A DNA stretch of 64,000 nucleotides from Daphnia pulex (Eukaryota; Arthropoda; Branchiopoda; Diplostraca; Daphniidae), in assembly GCF_021134715.1 (NCBI RefSeq), contig NC_060019.1, positions 496,001-560,000 on the forward strand, given 5' to 3'. The translations under genes were made by a program, and so were the position numbers. This document shows, one piece after another, positions 33,126 through 46,200 of the stretch. The notes beneath the pieces were generated by a model, which was given only the letters and a program-made list of their open reading frames with translations, made no database searches and had not been told where the DNA came from. The stretch's first letter is position 1. Each line of letters begins with the position of its first letter.

Positions 33126-36100
33126 TGTTTTTTGTTTCCAAGAAGAAACCCAATGTGGGGATGATAATATATACAAATAACTGCTCTGGGCATCAGTGTT
33201 GACGAGTTACAATAAATAATTTGATTCGAACACGTCGATAAAGAAACGAGAACAACGAAACTGGCGCTGAGAAAATAAGGGAACGAACTCGATTCGCACT
33301 GGGCAAGGTCACACACTGATTTGTAAAGCATGGATTCCATGGAAAGAGCCAAGGTCGCTAGGGGGCTTTATTGGTTTTCAATTTCAATTTTTGTTGTTAC
33401 ATTGCCATTTTTTATAAGCTTAGATAACTAGTATAACAATAACTAGTATCTTTAAAACGCCCTTGACTATAGAAATTTGCTTAATTTAAGATGTAATAAA
33501 TTAATTGACTGTAGTCGACTACTCAGCAAACAACTGCTGTTTAGCTTTTTTTACAGATTTGTGGCGGGAGTCGTTAAAAAGACATTAACACAAAATTATG
33601 GGGAAATAATTACATTTATTCACGTTGATTTCAAGTGATTTCGTTCAACTCATTAATGAACATCATTATTTTATTGACGGTGCGTAATTGCGTTACCTTA
33701 TATGTATAATCGCAATTAGATAATTTAAACTAAAATGGAATTGCTAAAAACTGGAACACTGATTACCACACTTATTATTGACAAAGATGTCTTTTAAATT
33801 TCTAGTTGATTTCCAAGGCGTTCTTCACAACCTCTTAAGCAATCACGTTTCTCGATATATCGAGCTTAAAACACTGCTGATTATCCTAATATTTCAATCA
33901 CGTACACAAAATTTCAAAATGATAATGGACGCCAGCTTATAATGTAGAAATGTCACAAACTGGATCGGTGTAATTCTGAAGAAGTTTACTCTCCGTTCAT
34001 TTATCGGTTCATTTTTTAATGAGCACGACTATAATTTCTTTACGGTGCGTGATTACGTTGTCTTATATTGTAATTATAATTATAAAATGATAGTAAAATG
34101 GGGAGAATATTAAGATAGACGTTACACCACTCATCATGTCCGTTCACTTAAAATTAGCAACACCATCGCTTTTATTGACAGATTATCATGGCTGTTCGCA
34201 TGCTAATTCTTGTAGCGGTGGTGGCGATGTGGCGTATATAAACGACCAGTAGCTACACGTTCCAGAAAAGCAGTCCATATGATATAATCTTCTCGTTGAA
34301 CGTTGATAACAAAATAAAATGCATGTTAATTTATACTCTTGACGTGAACTAAATAGGGATGATATTATTATGTAATAGTTAACATTCATAATATGTTGAG
34401 GACGTGCAAATTGCACTGATAAGCTATCATTTCACACACTTTCGAAGTTGACGATCAATCCTCATTTAACGGAATTTAGTGGAAAAAAGAAACTCTTAAA
34501 TTATCGAGGAAATTGTTTGATTTCCGGCCTCAGTCTTAGGTTTACAATTTGCAGCCCAAGTGAAAGTGACAAAATTCCCCGCCTCGTCTGTATAAAGGAG
34601 TGTAGGCTAGAGGCCATTTGAAGTTTGCTGAGAAAAACCGAAATGTTGGCAAAATGAGGTTGATTATTCCCGCTGCATTGACAAGTGATCGATTTCCAGT
34701 CGTGAACTTGGGCACCTGTTAAAAATTGCGAGTAATTTTGAAATCGAAATTAGAATTTTACTAAACCACTAATCGTACGAATAATTTTGCTGCTTTTAAC
34801 GACGTTATTACATAGGAACCAATGGTTTCTTATAATATTTCATCTTTAAGTTCATTTAAAATTTGTATCTGTAGTTATCACATGTCAATTTCGTGCCATG
34901 AACAAGATGCCAAAGCAATAGACAGTGTGGCTTTGCTTATTACTTGTTCATCATGCAATGTCATTGATGAGTAACTATCAAGCGATAAAAATAACAAATC
35001 AATTCATAGCTTTAAGTTCATCAAAGTCCTAATGCAAGTTGGTAGATGCCAATCCATCGTTTCTAGTAATCTACTGTTGGGGGTCTCGCAATTTCCTAGC
35101 AATTTGACTTTCTATATACAGCTGACATTGATCATCATAGCTCATTAATTTAAATCTTACTAAGAAACGGAGAAATCTGTATTTTTATAGCGAATAGTGA
35201 ATTCCTCTAATTCCTTCCCACGCAATCTCACCTGATTCTGACGTATCTAGCGCGGAAGCCTTTCCGCCCGTGAAATCCCGCAATGCGAATCGATATCCCA
35301 CGTCTTTTAAATATTTCCCAACAAAAAAAGATTCACATTATTTAGTTTATTTGTCAACCTCTCGTATTTCGTCTCGTTCCACACGATTTCACACAATCGC
35401 AGATAACTGCATTAACAATTGAGACAAGACTGGGAGCGTCTTAAAAGAATATTGCACTTATGTCACCGATCAGATAGTCAAGAAAGGAAGATGATTTTAC
35501 AAAATGATGAGCAAGAAAAAGGAAAAAAAGAAAGCCGAAAACAAGAATTTGTCAACCCTGCGTGAATATTGCATTTGAAATCGACTGAGCGCTGCTAGCG
35601 ATATAACACGGCACGCAAGTTGAACGAATTATTCGAGCGCGTTAGTGTGCGTATTCGTATGTACACATTTCATATGGGGCCGTTGTCACAGTTGCATTTC
35701 ACTCGGCGGGTTCAGTGTCTTATAAGGTCGTTTTATGCAGGACCCCTAGCAATCCCAAAGAGAAAGTCTCGTGCACGCTCGGCATTATTCCAAATCAAAT
35801 TTGAATAATGGCGCCGCTTTTGTACTTTTTAAATTTGGCGACAGGCGGCGGAATTCTTTTCGGATAGGCATTCGAAAATAAAAAAGAAAGAAGCAGATCC
35901 AGGGTGTGTGTGTGTGTGTAGGGATCGTCCCTATTGTGCGTGAGTAGACGTGACTGGGGAATGTACTACGTGCCAGTTACGGTGTGAGCAATTTCAAGCT
36001 ATCATTATTATTCGTTTTATACTTGGACAATCTCGTTGCAGCAACCATTTTAACCCCGTCGGTTCTATATGCGCCTGTCCAACTTTTTTGGGGGGAAATG

Positions 36101-36289
36101 CAGCGGCGGGATCAACACGGAGGTCGTCAATCCCGCAAGGACTGGCAGTACAAATGGATGTCGAGATGAAAATGGCGGACGTTAAATTTTTTTCGTTTTC
36201 TAAATAAGAAAAAAGGGAAAAAGGAAAGAAGAAGAAGAAAAATCCCAGACGATTCCTTTCAGGATCTGGAAGAAGAATCACAGGCGGAG
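33126..36289. other. Intergenic, AT-rich
   Basis: Largely AT-rich, with a GT microsatellite near 35908. Apart from the tentative exon at 34501-34715, no coding sequence is supported. Confidence 0.35.
34501..34715 (-). CDS. Possible terminal exon, unidentified
   Basis: After the minus-strand acceptor TTTTTAACAG, a 71-codon frame runs to TAA. It begins AQVHDWKSITCQCSGNNQ and continues HFANISVFLSKLQ. The first half looks protein-like and Cys-containing, but no upstream exon was found. On the other strand TATAAAGG at about 34593 resembles a TATA box, so the sequence might instead be a plus-strand promoter. Confidence 0.2.
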
Positions 36290-39200
36290 TCACAATCGAG
36301 TGGTTTGAAGCTTTTCCCAAGAAATATCGTCGGTAGCGAAAGCTTCATTCTGCCAGCATCCATCAGCCGGCTGATGTTCCTCCTGTCTACGGGGAACCGT
36401 TTGCTGCTGTTGTTGTTGTCGGTCGAGTTTGGCGCTCCCGATTCCCGTAAACATTGGATCTGACAGGTCCTTGACGTATTGACGAGTGGGGCTGGCGATC
36501 CTACCGCCCACAGCAGCAGAACCAAACGACGGCAAACTTCTTTTGACAACAGCTACGTCCTCGACGTCGTTCAATCTTTGTTGACGCTCCCTCCGCCTAC
36601 GGGCAAATACAAAGAAACTTCGTTCTTAATCAAACATCAACAAATATCCACTTGATTGTCGCATCAGACTTGGGCGTGTCATCCAGACCAAATAGACAGC
36701 CAGACAAATGGACATGGTCGTAATTGAAACATGTAACATATTCGTCATTGGATGAACGTTAGTTTTGGCAAACGCAGACTCACTTGGAGAGGCAGGGCAT
36801 TTGGAAGAAGGATTGATCGGCTCCGAAATGTTCAGCGTCGGCCACCGACTCGGGCAGATTCTGGTTGGCCGTTTCGGGTAGAAGAAGGCAGACGAGTCCA
36901 CCAAAAACAGACAGAGCTCCCAGGACGATGTAGGGCAGGGTCTTGTAGTAGGTGCTCTATATAACATTATACGACCAGAGAGATATCAAAAGGGGAGAGA
37001 TAAAATTATTATTTAACCCAAACACTCGTCAGTCGTTCGTAAAAAAGAGTCAACAACATACAAGAGCCGAAGGTTCAAACTGTGACAATAACCGAAGGCA
37101 TCATTCCTTGTAGCACTATCTAAGACGGCCAGGATGTGTGCCGATCGATAATTTCCCCCCGCTCACGGCCAGTGCATCAAGGAACCCCAATGTTTTTCTA
37201 TAAATCGAGACTCGATTTTACGTCACTATGGCGAACGTCGTAAATAATTAAAAAGAGCCGACCGGCTGAACTGTGCCAACTCCGAAGCATTTGGCAATTC
37301 AATGTGCACAGTTATAAGACAGGGCCGGGCGGTCGAGTCTGGGCGAAACCGAGCGACAGTGTATATAGCGGATTGTTATTATTATACAAGGGCGGCGTGG
37401 TCCTCCAGTCAATGTTTAATGTACCAGATAGAGAATGAAGGGAGCGAAGAATGTGGCGCCATGCCCAGTGATGTGGACGACGCCAGTGCCTTGCCCGCGC
37501 AACTGGGTCGGAATGAGCTCGACCGTGTACTGGAGGCCCGTGTTCATGGCGATGGTGATAAAGAAGCGGCTGGCCATGGCCAGCAGGGTCATCAACATGG
37601 CCGAACCTAAATAACACAACAAGAGAAAAGAAATGTCAGACGTGGACGTGACAGTTTGCAGGTCCCAGTTTTTTATGAACGGGCAAACAGCAATAAGAAG
37701 ACTCGAGAGTAGATGCTGCTTACTCTGGGGAACGAGTCCGGTGGCTATGCCGGCCAATCCGGCCAAGCCAAGGGCCATCATAAGTGTCCATCTTCTGCCC
37801 AGTCGATCGAGCGTGACGACCGGCACCAGATCAGCCGGCAATTCCAGGGCTCCGGCCACACTGTTGGTGATGAAAACGCTGTAAGGTAAAATGGCCAAAG
37901 AGCGGACGTAGCCGTCATAAACAACCGTAATCACCATCCTGTCAGAGGAGAAAATGAAATGAATTTCAATTAAGTTTTTACTACGGTGCATAAATGGTAT
38001 AGAGCGGGCAAAACAAAAATTAGAATTTCATTATCCAGCGCATGATCAAAAATTAATCTTCTTTTTTCATTTCCGACAGGCTTTTAACTCAATTGCATCA
38101 GCCGAATAGCCTCGGCTTTTGTGTGTTTTTTTATACGCAGGATCGTTTTTAATAAAAAGAAAAGCCCCACAAAAATGTCAAGAAACTTAATCATCCATAC
38201 GGCGAAAGTGTCAACGTATAAAAGTATCAGACGGAAATAGAAGGGTGCGGTCAATGTGACGTTGATCCCAGTCAAATTAAATGAATAAAGAAACGTGAAA
38301 AAGGGCTGACCAAGTTAGCGTGATGATGAGAAACCGTTGGCGCATTTTCGACGAGCGGAAGAGATCCATCCAATTGGTGGGATTGTCCTTTTCCAGCTGG
38401 TAAGTCCTCTTGGTGGCCGTCTGTAATAGCCCCCAAAGAAAAAGGGGAGGAATAAACAATGCCTGCCTTCCGCCGGAATGAATAAGTAAGCAGATGGTAA
38501 TAGGAGGTGATAAATACTTGAAATTCCTCGTAAATGGACGGATCGACCGTCTTGTTGTTGATGCGGGCGCATTTGCGGAGTGTTTCCATCGTCTTATCAG
38601 TTTTCCCCTTGAGAACGAGCCATCGTGCGGATTCGGGCACCAGCCACCAAGCCACGACGATAACAGCAATCGGTGCCGATGTAATGATGGAGAAGAGACG
38701 CCAATCCGCCAGGGCGTAAGCGATCCACGGAAGGCTTCCGGCGCCCAGCGTCAAGAAGACGGCCAACGGAATGTTGCCCACTATCGTCCTCTTCTCCGGG
38801 CTGACGTACTCCATCACTGGAAATAAAACGGAAAAAGGGGTATTAAAAATCTTATCTTCTTTCATACTCAAATGCGCATCGTAATAATAAAAGCTGTCGG
38901 GCGTTATCTACAGCCAACTTGATCCGGACTACGCGAGTCAAGCGGACTGTGCACAGTCAAAAGAACAAAAGAGCAAATGGAAGCCAACCGCCATATGCTA
39001 TCCGATTTAAACAAAACAAAAAGTTGGCTCTTCAACATCTAATGGGCTGCTGCTGCTCCAGTATAGCCCTCGAGGAAAACGACAATGAAGACAATTGCAT
39101 CAAACAGCAAACGCTCTAGCAGGAGAAATAATCTCAATAAGAGATCTTGCTGCCCTTGTCTAGAGAAAAGAGGGCGAAGACGAAATGGTAGAATTAAAAG

Positions 39201-42200
39201 ATATTCCAGTACAAGAGCTGGAACCCCACTCGGCCGTTATAGTGGCTCTACGAATGATATGGTGGAAAAATCGATCCTTCTTTTTCTTTTTCGGTTAGCC
39301 AGACATTCTCTAGAGATCAGAACAGATTGATCTTTCTCCTATATTCCGGTTAAAACAAATTCCCAGTGGGTTACCCAATTAACGAATTAACTGCCTCCCT
39401 TTACCCCGAATAAAACAAAACCACCAATTTACGATGACATTTCAACTAGTTCAAAAAATGCCATCTCCCTATCTCTCATTTCTATTTTAATGATGGCATT
39501 AGCGAATGAATAACGCTATAGCCGGAATTTTCACTGGATGAACCCGAAACTTCCGTCTTTTCTTGTTAGGATTTAAAAAAAAAACGGCGAATTGTGATCT
39601 AAGGAAGCCAAGTCAAAAATATCAACTATATTCCGCACTGCTCGACACTTCAGAGATGAAAAAAAAACAACCTTTGTCGTCAACTTTTCTTCTTCTTCCT
39701 TTTTCAACAAGTCAGGATCCTTTGAGCTGGAAGACGAAAAAAAAGTCAGGCGCATAAGGAAAACAAGAAATACACCTCGCTGCATCTAACTAGATCAATT
39801 GTGTTTCGGACCAGCGACTCGACGCACATATTCCGCACTCGTAGATAGGTGCGCTTCACAAAAGGAAAATAAATAAGAGTCTTGAGACGGAGGAGAAGAG
39901 TTTCAACCGGATCGATAGAAAACATGCAGACTCTCGAGTCCGGGTCGGATCGGATGAGTGGGAAGAAGAAGCTGGGCGACACTATATGTGCAACCCCAAA
40001 GGGCTCAGAGAGAAGCTTATTCAAAGTTTCCGAGATTGTTTCCGACTTCCTTATCCGCCCTCGCCGGACAGCAGCAACATACTCCATAGTGGAACCCTGG
40101 GGGGATTAAAAACTAGATACGGGGAATAATCGAGTCAAATAGAATATCATAATGACACAAGGAGATTGAATATAATACGCCGTTACACAGATCTCTCTGC
40201 AACTATCCTTTGGAGTTTGGATCGCCTACCCAACAGTATCAACTTGGACATTTCAAACTTGAAACATTTCCGCGCCAAAATCTAGGCCGATCCAACGAAA
40301 GGACTGCGAGATTTCCGGCACTTTACAAACAAGCTATAATGATATGCAGCACAAATACAGCGGACTGGTCTTTGTGTCAGTAGTTGGCATTGTTCATATA
40401 CCCTCCAGTCTATATGCAAATGAATGCGAGAAGCGCAATTATGCAGCTCTTGTTTTATACGCGCGCCGGAATAGAAATGTCTAAGCCAAACATTACATCA
40501 GAGGATCTACGCAACGCAAATGCTTTTCCGAATAAAACACCAAAGCTCTTAAAAATGCAATTAACAAAAGTGGCGACGGTTTATAGACACAACTGAATCA
40601 TTTTTCGCCAACGACGAGCTATTCAAATTCACGAAAAAGAATCGTGTCGGCTGGGAACAAGTCCATTCAAAATAGGGGACGCTCTAAACGGGAGAAACAA
40701 TAACAAACCAATTATGGCGACGCGTTTAATTGCTAGCCCATTCCTAAACAAAAGCACAAAGTCCTAAAATGAAAATACCTTCCAAAAGTTTCCCCTCTTA
40801 TAATACGCTACGGTATTGTTGAATCTGGTCGAGTTGCACAACTATGTAAATGCCATACACACTAGTAAAAGGACCGCCTTGATTTTCCTGCCCATCTTTT
40901 GAAATCTCCCTTTCTAGTTTTTTACTTTTTCAAAAAGCCCGGGCTTTTCATCTTTTGATCCGCTTATTCGCCAGTTCGCATCTTCATTTATTTACGGGAC
41001 GGATCTCCATCTCTCCAGGCACCGACGCCCTTTATCAATAATTTACGTAACTCGAATTTCGCATTCATACGTCTACCGTAAGACCCAAGACTCAGGGTCC
41101 AACTTCTCTATTAGCTCAAAAGTTACTTGGCCAATATTTCCCAGTTTTTTCGCAAAGGATGACACGAGTCGGATGTTGGCCGGCAGTCCATCATCCGATT
41201 TCACGAGTAACGACTTGATGGCGGCCGGAGTGAATTACTTACGGATTATGTACATCATCCTGCCGAGAGAGAGAGAGAGATAATGTCAACATTAAAGTCG
41301 TAATGCGGAGCTTACGCAATCAATATCGGTCACGACGACTTACATGTAATGGAGATCGTAGGCCATTCCGACGAGGAAGCGGCAGACGACGAAATCGACG
41401 AACCCTCGGCAAAATCCGGTGGCCACGCCCGCTACGCAGGCCAGCACGTTGCTCAGCACCAGGACGGGCAGCCGGCCGTACCAGTCGGCCAATAGACCAA
41501 AGAGGAGACTGCCGACGATGGCGCCGGCAAAGAACATGGCCTGGGCGAAATTGGCTCGCCAATCGTCTTCGCAAACCCAATTACTCTACCGAAAAAAGAT
41601 AAAAACAAATTGAAATTAAAAATTTAACGTTGCTGGGATCCTCTCCTTTCCCATCCATCGGCTGGGCTTAAATAAATCAATGGGCTGCTGCGTTCAGTTT
41701 TCAATTTGTTAAAGGAGAAAAAAAACCAGACACAAAAGGAAACGGGGAGGCCCATTGAAACTGAAAACTCTTTGAAGAGATTGAAGGACAGAATGAAAAG
41801 GGAATGTTTGATTAATAGAGCGGACGACGGACATTGATGCTGATTAGGAAATGGTCGGTTACGTCTTAATATTACAGTACTCTGGCCTAATGAAAGATTG
41901 TACCCAATCGCATTCAATCCCGACAGTCCAAGATATCTAATCAAGTATAGAGTTTCAGTATAAGACCAGACTTATTGAAAGCATTTGCGGTGGGAGGTTT
42001 TGATGAATTTGTCTTTAAAAAAATGAAATTGGCAAGTTCACCTCGGAGACGATGGTGTGGTACATTCCGCCACTCAAGTCGTAATCCCATCCGTCGACGG
42101 CCGAGCACGGCTTGGTTGGCCAGGACAAATTACGTCCTTGTGTCACGTCCACCGTCGCTTCCTCCTACACAAAATCGCAACGAATGAATATTATAAAAAT

Positions 42201-43273
42201 CTGCCACAGCATCAAATAAAATGTCGACATCAAAAAGATGGCGCATGTAGTAGAGTCGAGCTACAAAAGGATATGCAGCCGCACTGCTATTAACATTCAA
42301 TGCCGGTTTGCCTTTCCAGGAAACATGGGGGAAACACAACGCCAATGAATAACTTGACGCGCCAACAAAAGCAACAAAACACAACGGATGGATCCTGCAT
42401 ATATGTGCAAGTGAAATTGGGCGCTCTACATATAATGCGTGATGGTAAGTTATGCTCCTCCCATGAATAGAGAAAATAATAAGCGGCTGAAAAAATGTCT
42501 AACAATCGATATTTGCTACTATCCGGAAGAAAAAAAAACAAACTTTGCGGATGAGATAAAAAAGGAGGAAGGATCGTTACGGGGTAGTTGATTTTGTCAT
42601 GGCCTACTTGAGTGAAGTTGACATCAAACATGCGACATCGGCTGTAGACCAGCTCACCGTCACGCGTCTCCAGCGGAATGGACAAATTGCGACGCTCCGA
42701 CGGCTCCAGGTGGCTCAGTTCAGGTACGGAGCACCAGTGCTCCGGCGTCTAATGACGCGGAATATAACAGCCCCCACATGCCCGAATTCACCATCGACCA
42801 GCAGATAACAAACCAAAGAAAGAAAAGAAAGAACAAAAAAGTTATTGACATGGGGGGCCAAACTATTCAGGAACAAGAAAATAAGTCACGACGAGCGGAG
42901 TTGAAAAGTTGCGTTAGACAAAAAAGGGGGAAAAATGTTAACTGGAGATGGGCAGAAATTGGTGGAAAAGTTTCAAAATAAAAAAGGACCAAATACAAAA
43001 CTAGCCCTAGACGTCACCGTTGGGATTACGTAATCAGTTACAAGTTATCAACGCTAGTGGATAAAAAAAATAAAGATCCTGTGTAGGATCTACCAACTGG
43101 ATCAAATAACGTGATAGATTTTACAAGAGTCTCACCAGAGTCTGGTAAATCTGAGCCATGTAGACGACGGCCAGGAAATAGTTGACTGGTAGAGACAGCA
43201 GGAGGATCCTCTTCTGGAACGGACCGAAACTGCCAATGTGGGGGAGAATGTCGTCAAAGTCTTCAATGGCCAT
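36290..43273 (-). CDS. SLC22-family organic ion transporter (MFS)
   Basis: Eleven exons run leftward: 43273-43136, 42748-42581, 42164-42042, 41585-41344, 41259-41243, 38816-38518, 38420-38311, 37938-37724, 37606-37425, 36956-36784 and 36596-36290. They total 1,974 nt, exactly 658 codons, ATG to TGA. The N-terminus (FDDILPHIGSFGPFQKRI) and the first membrane helix are typical of organic cation/anion transporters. A large extracellular loop follows with CSVPEL and NWVCEDDW. Then come FFAGAIVGSLLFGLLADWYG with the conserved MFS loop, MEYVSPEKRT, WIAYALADWR, VPESARWLV, LDRLGRR and LLPETANQNLPESV. The Gln-rich cytoplasmic tail of about 100 residues is longer than usual (family about 550 residues, here 657). 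Known relatives move organic cations, anions or carnitine across the plasma membrane; the substrate here cannot be told. Exon 5 has only 17 nt. Confidence 0.93.
38817..41242. other. Large intron of the SLC22 gene
   Basis: This 2.4-kb intron separates the 17-nt exon from exon 6. Sequence is AT-rich without coding exons or a recognised mobile element. Confidence 0.5.
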
Positions 43274-46200
43274 TTCTCCTGGAAGTTATTCCTATCTTTC
43301 TGAGAATGAGAAAGGTAGAGCTGATTATTCTTGAAATAGATTTCCCCCCGTTGCCTAATACGCTTATTAGGTAAATCAGGAGCCCAGGGCTGTCCATTTC
43401 AATCAATTAGGACGGTCTTAAGATCCGCAAGGAAAATATAGAAGGGACGGAAGCTGGATGCTAAAATACATAGGGTAAATAATCCACACCAGCTTTGATT
43501 TCCGTCTGTCGTTCGGAAACAATAACGCCCGTGTCTGTGTGCACCAGCCGTGTGGATTACATATTACAGTAAGGCGCACAACGTGCTCATTACAAGATTT
43601 CCAGAGAATCCGATTCCATCTGGGTCTAGGGTCCGACAGAGAGCTAGAACAGGCCAGGCTTAGTAAATAGGAAAGGCATTATAGTATGTAGGGGGATGGA
43701 TTGATGAAGACGGAAGCGGACGCACGGAAGCAGAGTCACGGCATGGAATTTGCTATGGAAGACGTTTCAATCACGTTAGACGGAAAAGGGATTTCTAATG
43801 CAAAACGTGGGATCCTCCTGGAGACTTTACCAATTGATTGAATTTTTTTTTTGAAAATATCAGCAGGATTCTAGCTCGTCTAGATATTGGCATTCCCTCA
43901 CACACACATCGGTTGGCATCGGCTGTTCTTCCTAATTAAGTCGAATTCTCAGTTTTCTCGGCGGCAATATTCAGTAGCCTACATAGCACGAAGGCGTATA
44001 TAAATAAGGAATACAGATGTCAGGAATCCTTCCGGAAGACGAAATTTCGGTGAAATGCTGAAAATGGGCCCTGGCCTGTCCAAAACTTTATTCTCCTACG
44101 AATTTCCCTTCTTCTTCTTCTTACAATAAGGCGTTTCATTTGGCCAAAAGTTTCGGTTGGGGATTCTTCAAATATTGAGTCGTATAGGAATGGTATTTAC
44201 CTGTTTTTTCCAAAAGTTATCGAGTGCCGACTCCAATCCGGCGCGGAAGTTTGAGGAATTGTTTCGACGTTCGCCAACCTTTCTCCAACTCTGCTCGCGT
44301 TGTAGCATCACCAGTGCACTGTCCTTATGCGCTGCGTTTGTGTCGTTTCCTTAGTGTCTGTCATTTACATGGCTGGCCAATCAATAAGCTTCAGGGGTTG
44401 TAGTAGTAGTCGCTGCACTGTTCCATACTATTCTTGGCCAATTTTCCAAACGTCAATTGCATCAAATTGAAAGCGCCAGCAGTCCTTTATCGAGCCGTGT
44501 CGGCTGCCAACTGAATCCTAAAAAAGATGGAAAGAAATCAAGCGGAATATTTACGTTTACAATTTTGGCTGCCCTCCCACACAGAGATCTCAAGGGCACA
44601 GACAACGATTTCCAACTGCGGATAAAAAATGTAGAACCGGACTACTATAGATACGAGTTTTATGGCCATGGCCTTCATTGTGTGACGCAACGTTATAGAG
44701 ATAGAAAGAAAATAAAAATGACGGTTTCTGGTTTCTGCCGCTGGCTTGAAGAGTTGAATTCAATTCCGTGTTACATGACTGACAGGACGACAACTGAATG
44801 GCCCATGTACTATTGAAAGTCGTTTTGTTATGCATATACGCAACCGTGACGAAGAATCACTCAGAGAAATTGAAATGGTTATTAGTTGTGCAACCGTCTG
44901 TTGATGGGCAAACACAACATAAAAAAATTCATTTGGCGGAGCAGCCAAATGAAATTAGATTGCTATTGGTTGTCCCATTGGATGGAATGGATCGTTAGCC
45001 CGTTTTTTGTTGGCTGTCTTGTGGGTTTTTAGTTTGCACAACAGCAGATGCCCAAAAGTCTTCTCCATTATCACGAAATACACAGCTAGGGAATGGCAAG
45101 GTGGGAATTCCCAGCACGACTAAAAGAAATAAGTTCCAGTTATCGACAGGCCCGAAGACTGCAGCATAATCCCGGGGGGAACGAAAACAGAGGGGGGCGG
45201 CCAAGAAGCAATTAGATTGAGTCGAACGTTGCGTCCACCAAGTGAGATTGGGAGTATACACAAAAAAGGGAACCAGCGATTGAACAAAGGAATGAAAATC
45301 AAGATGGGAGTTTCTCGCTGCAAGAGAGAATTTAGACTAACAGACACAGTGATAAAGATGAATCCAACTATCGTGCAAACTTTCATATTTACTGGAAAGG
45401 GAACGTTTTCAGCAAGATTCTTTGCGACCTCAACAGATTTTATGAAAACTTTCAATTCTTTATACCTAGTGCTGACTGGCCAGGCAACCACGCCGGTCCC
45501 GAGAGACTCTTATACAAGAGAATAAATCAATATTACCTGCAACTGTATGCCCTGCCTGTCTGAGATGCTTCTTCTTCTCTGCTGACAGACATTGATGGCA
45601 CAATCTGGAATGCAAAATGGAGAGCAAAAAATGCTGCTGTAAATTGTGGCACAATGGAAATTAGGATTAGAGATAACCTTCGCACCTGCAATGAGAAACT
45701 CGTTTGATACGAGCACATGTGGGGCCCACAGACACCCATTCGGCGGGAACCGTCTGCTCTGCTGCATAAATCCAACTTGTTTACTTTAGGATTTGAACGT
45801 TGCCGGATTCCCGTTATCTTGATCCTAGAGACTGAATAATTTCTCGATCCTTTCCATCGATAATCCTAATTCCTATGCGTAAATACATAAATTTAAAAAA
45901 GAAATCGAACGGAACGAATTTAATTTTTAATGAATTTTCGCCAGAATCGCTCGGAATGTATTATGAAAAAAAAAATAACAAAACAACGTCGCATTCTTGA
46001 TTACCCGGTGGAAATTGAAAAGTCTACAAAAATGTGTCTCTGTTTCTTTAAGACGTAAAAAGAAAAAGTTTCGTTTTCGAGAATCCGTGATAAATAATGA
46101 TGAGATGTCACACAATTCCAACGAAAAGTCATTGAGAACTGCGGCGTAGTTACATCGTGCATTTTCAAAGTTTCAAAACGACACGAATTCGAGTTCAAAA

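Noticed and set aside
44457..44816. 119-codon plus-strand open frame
   Set aside because: No ATG at its start, no splice support, no motif; in AT-rich DNA it can arise by chance.
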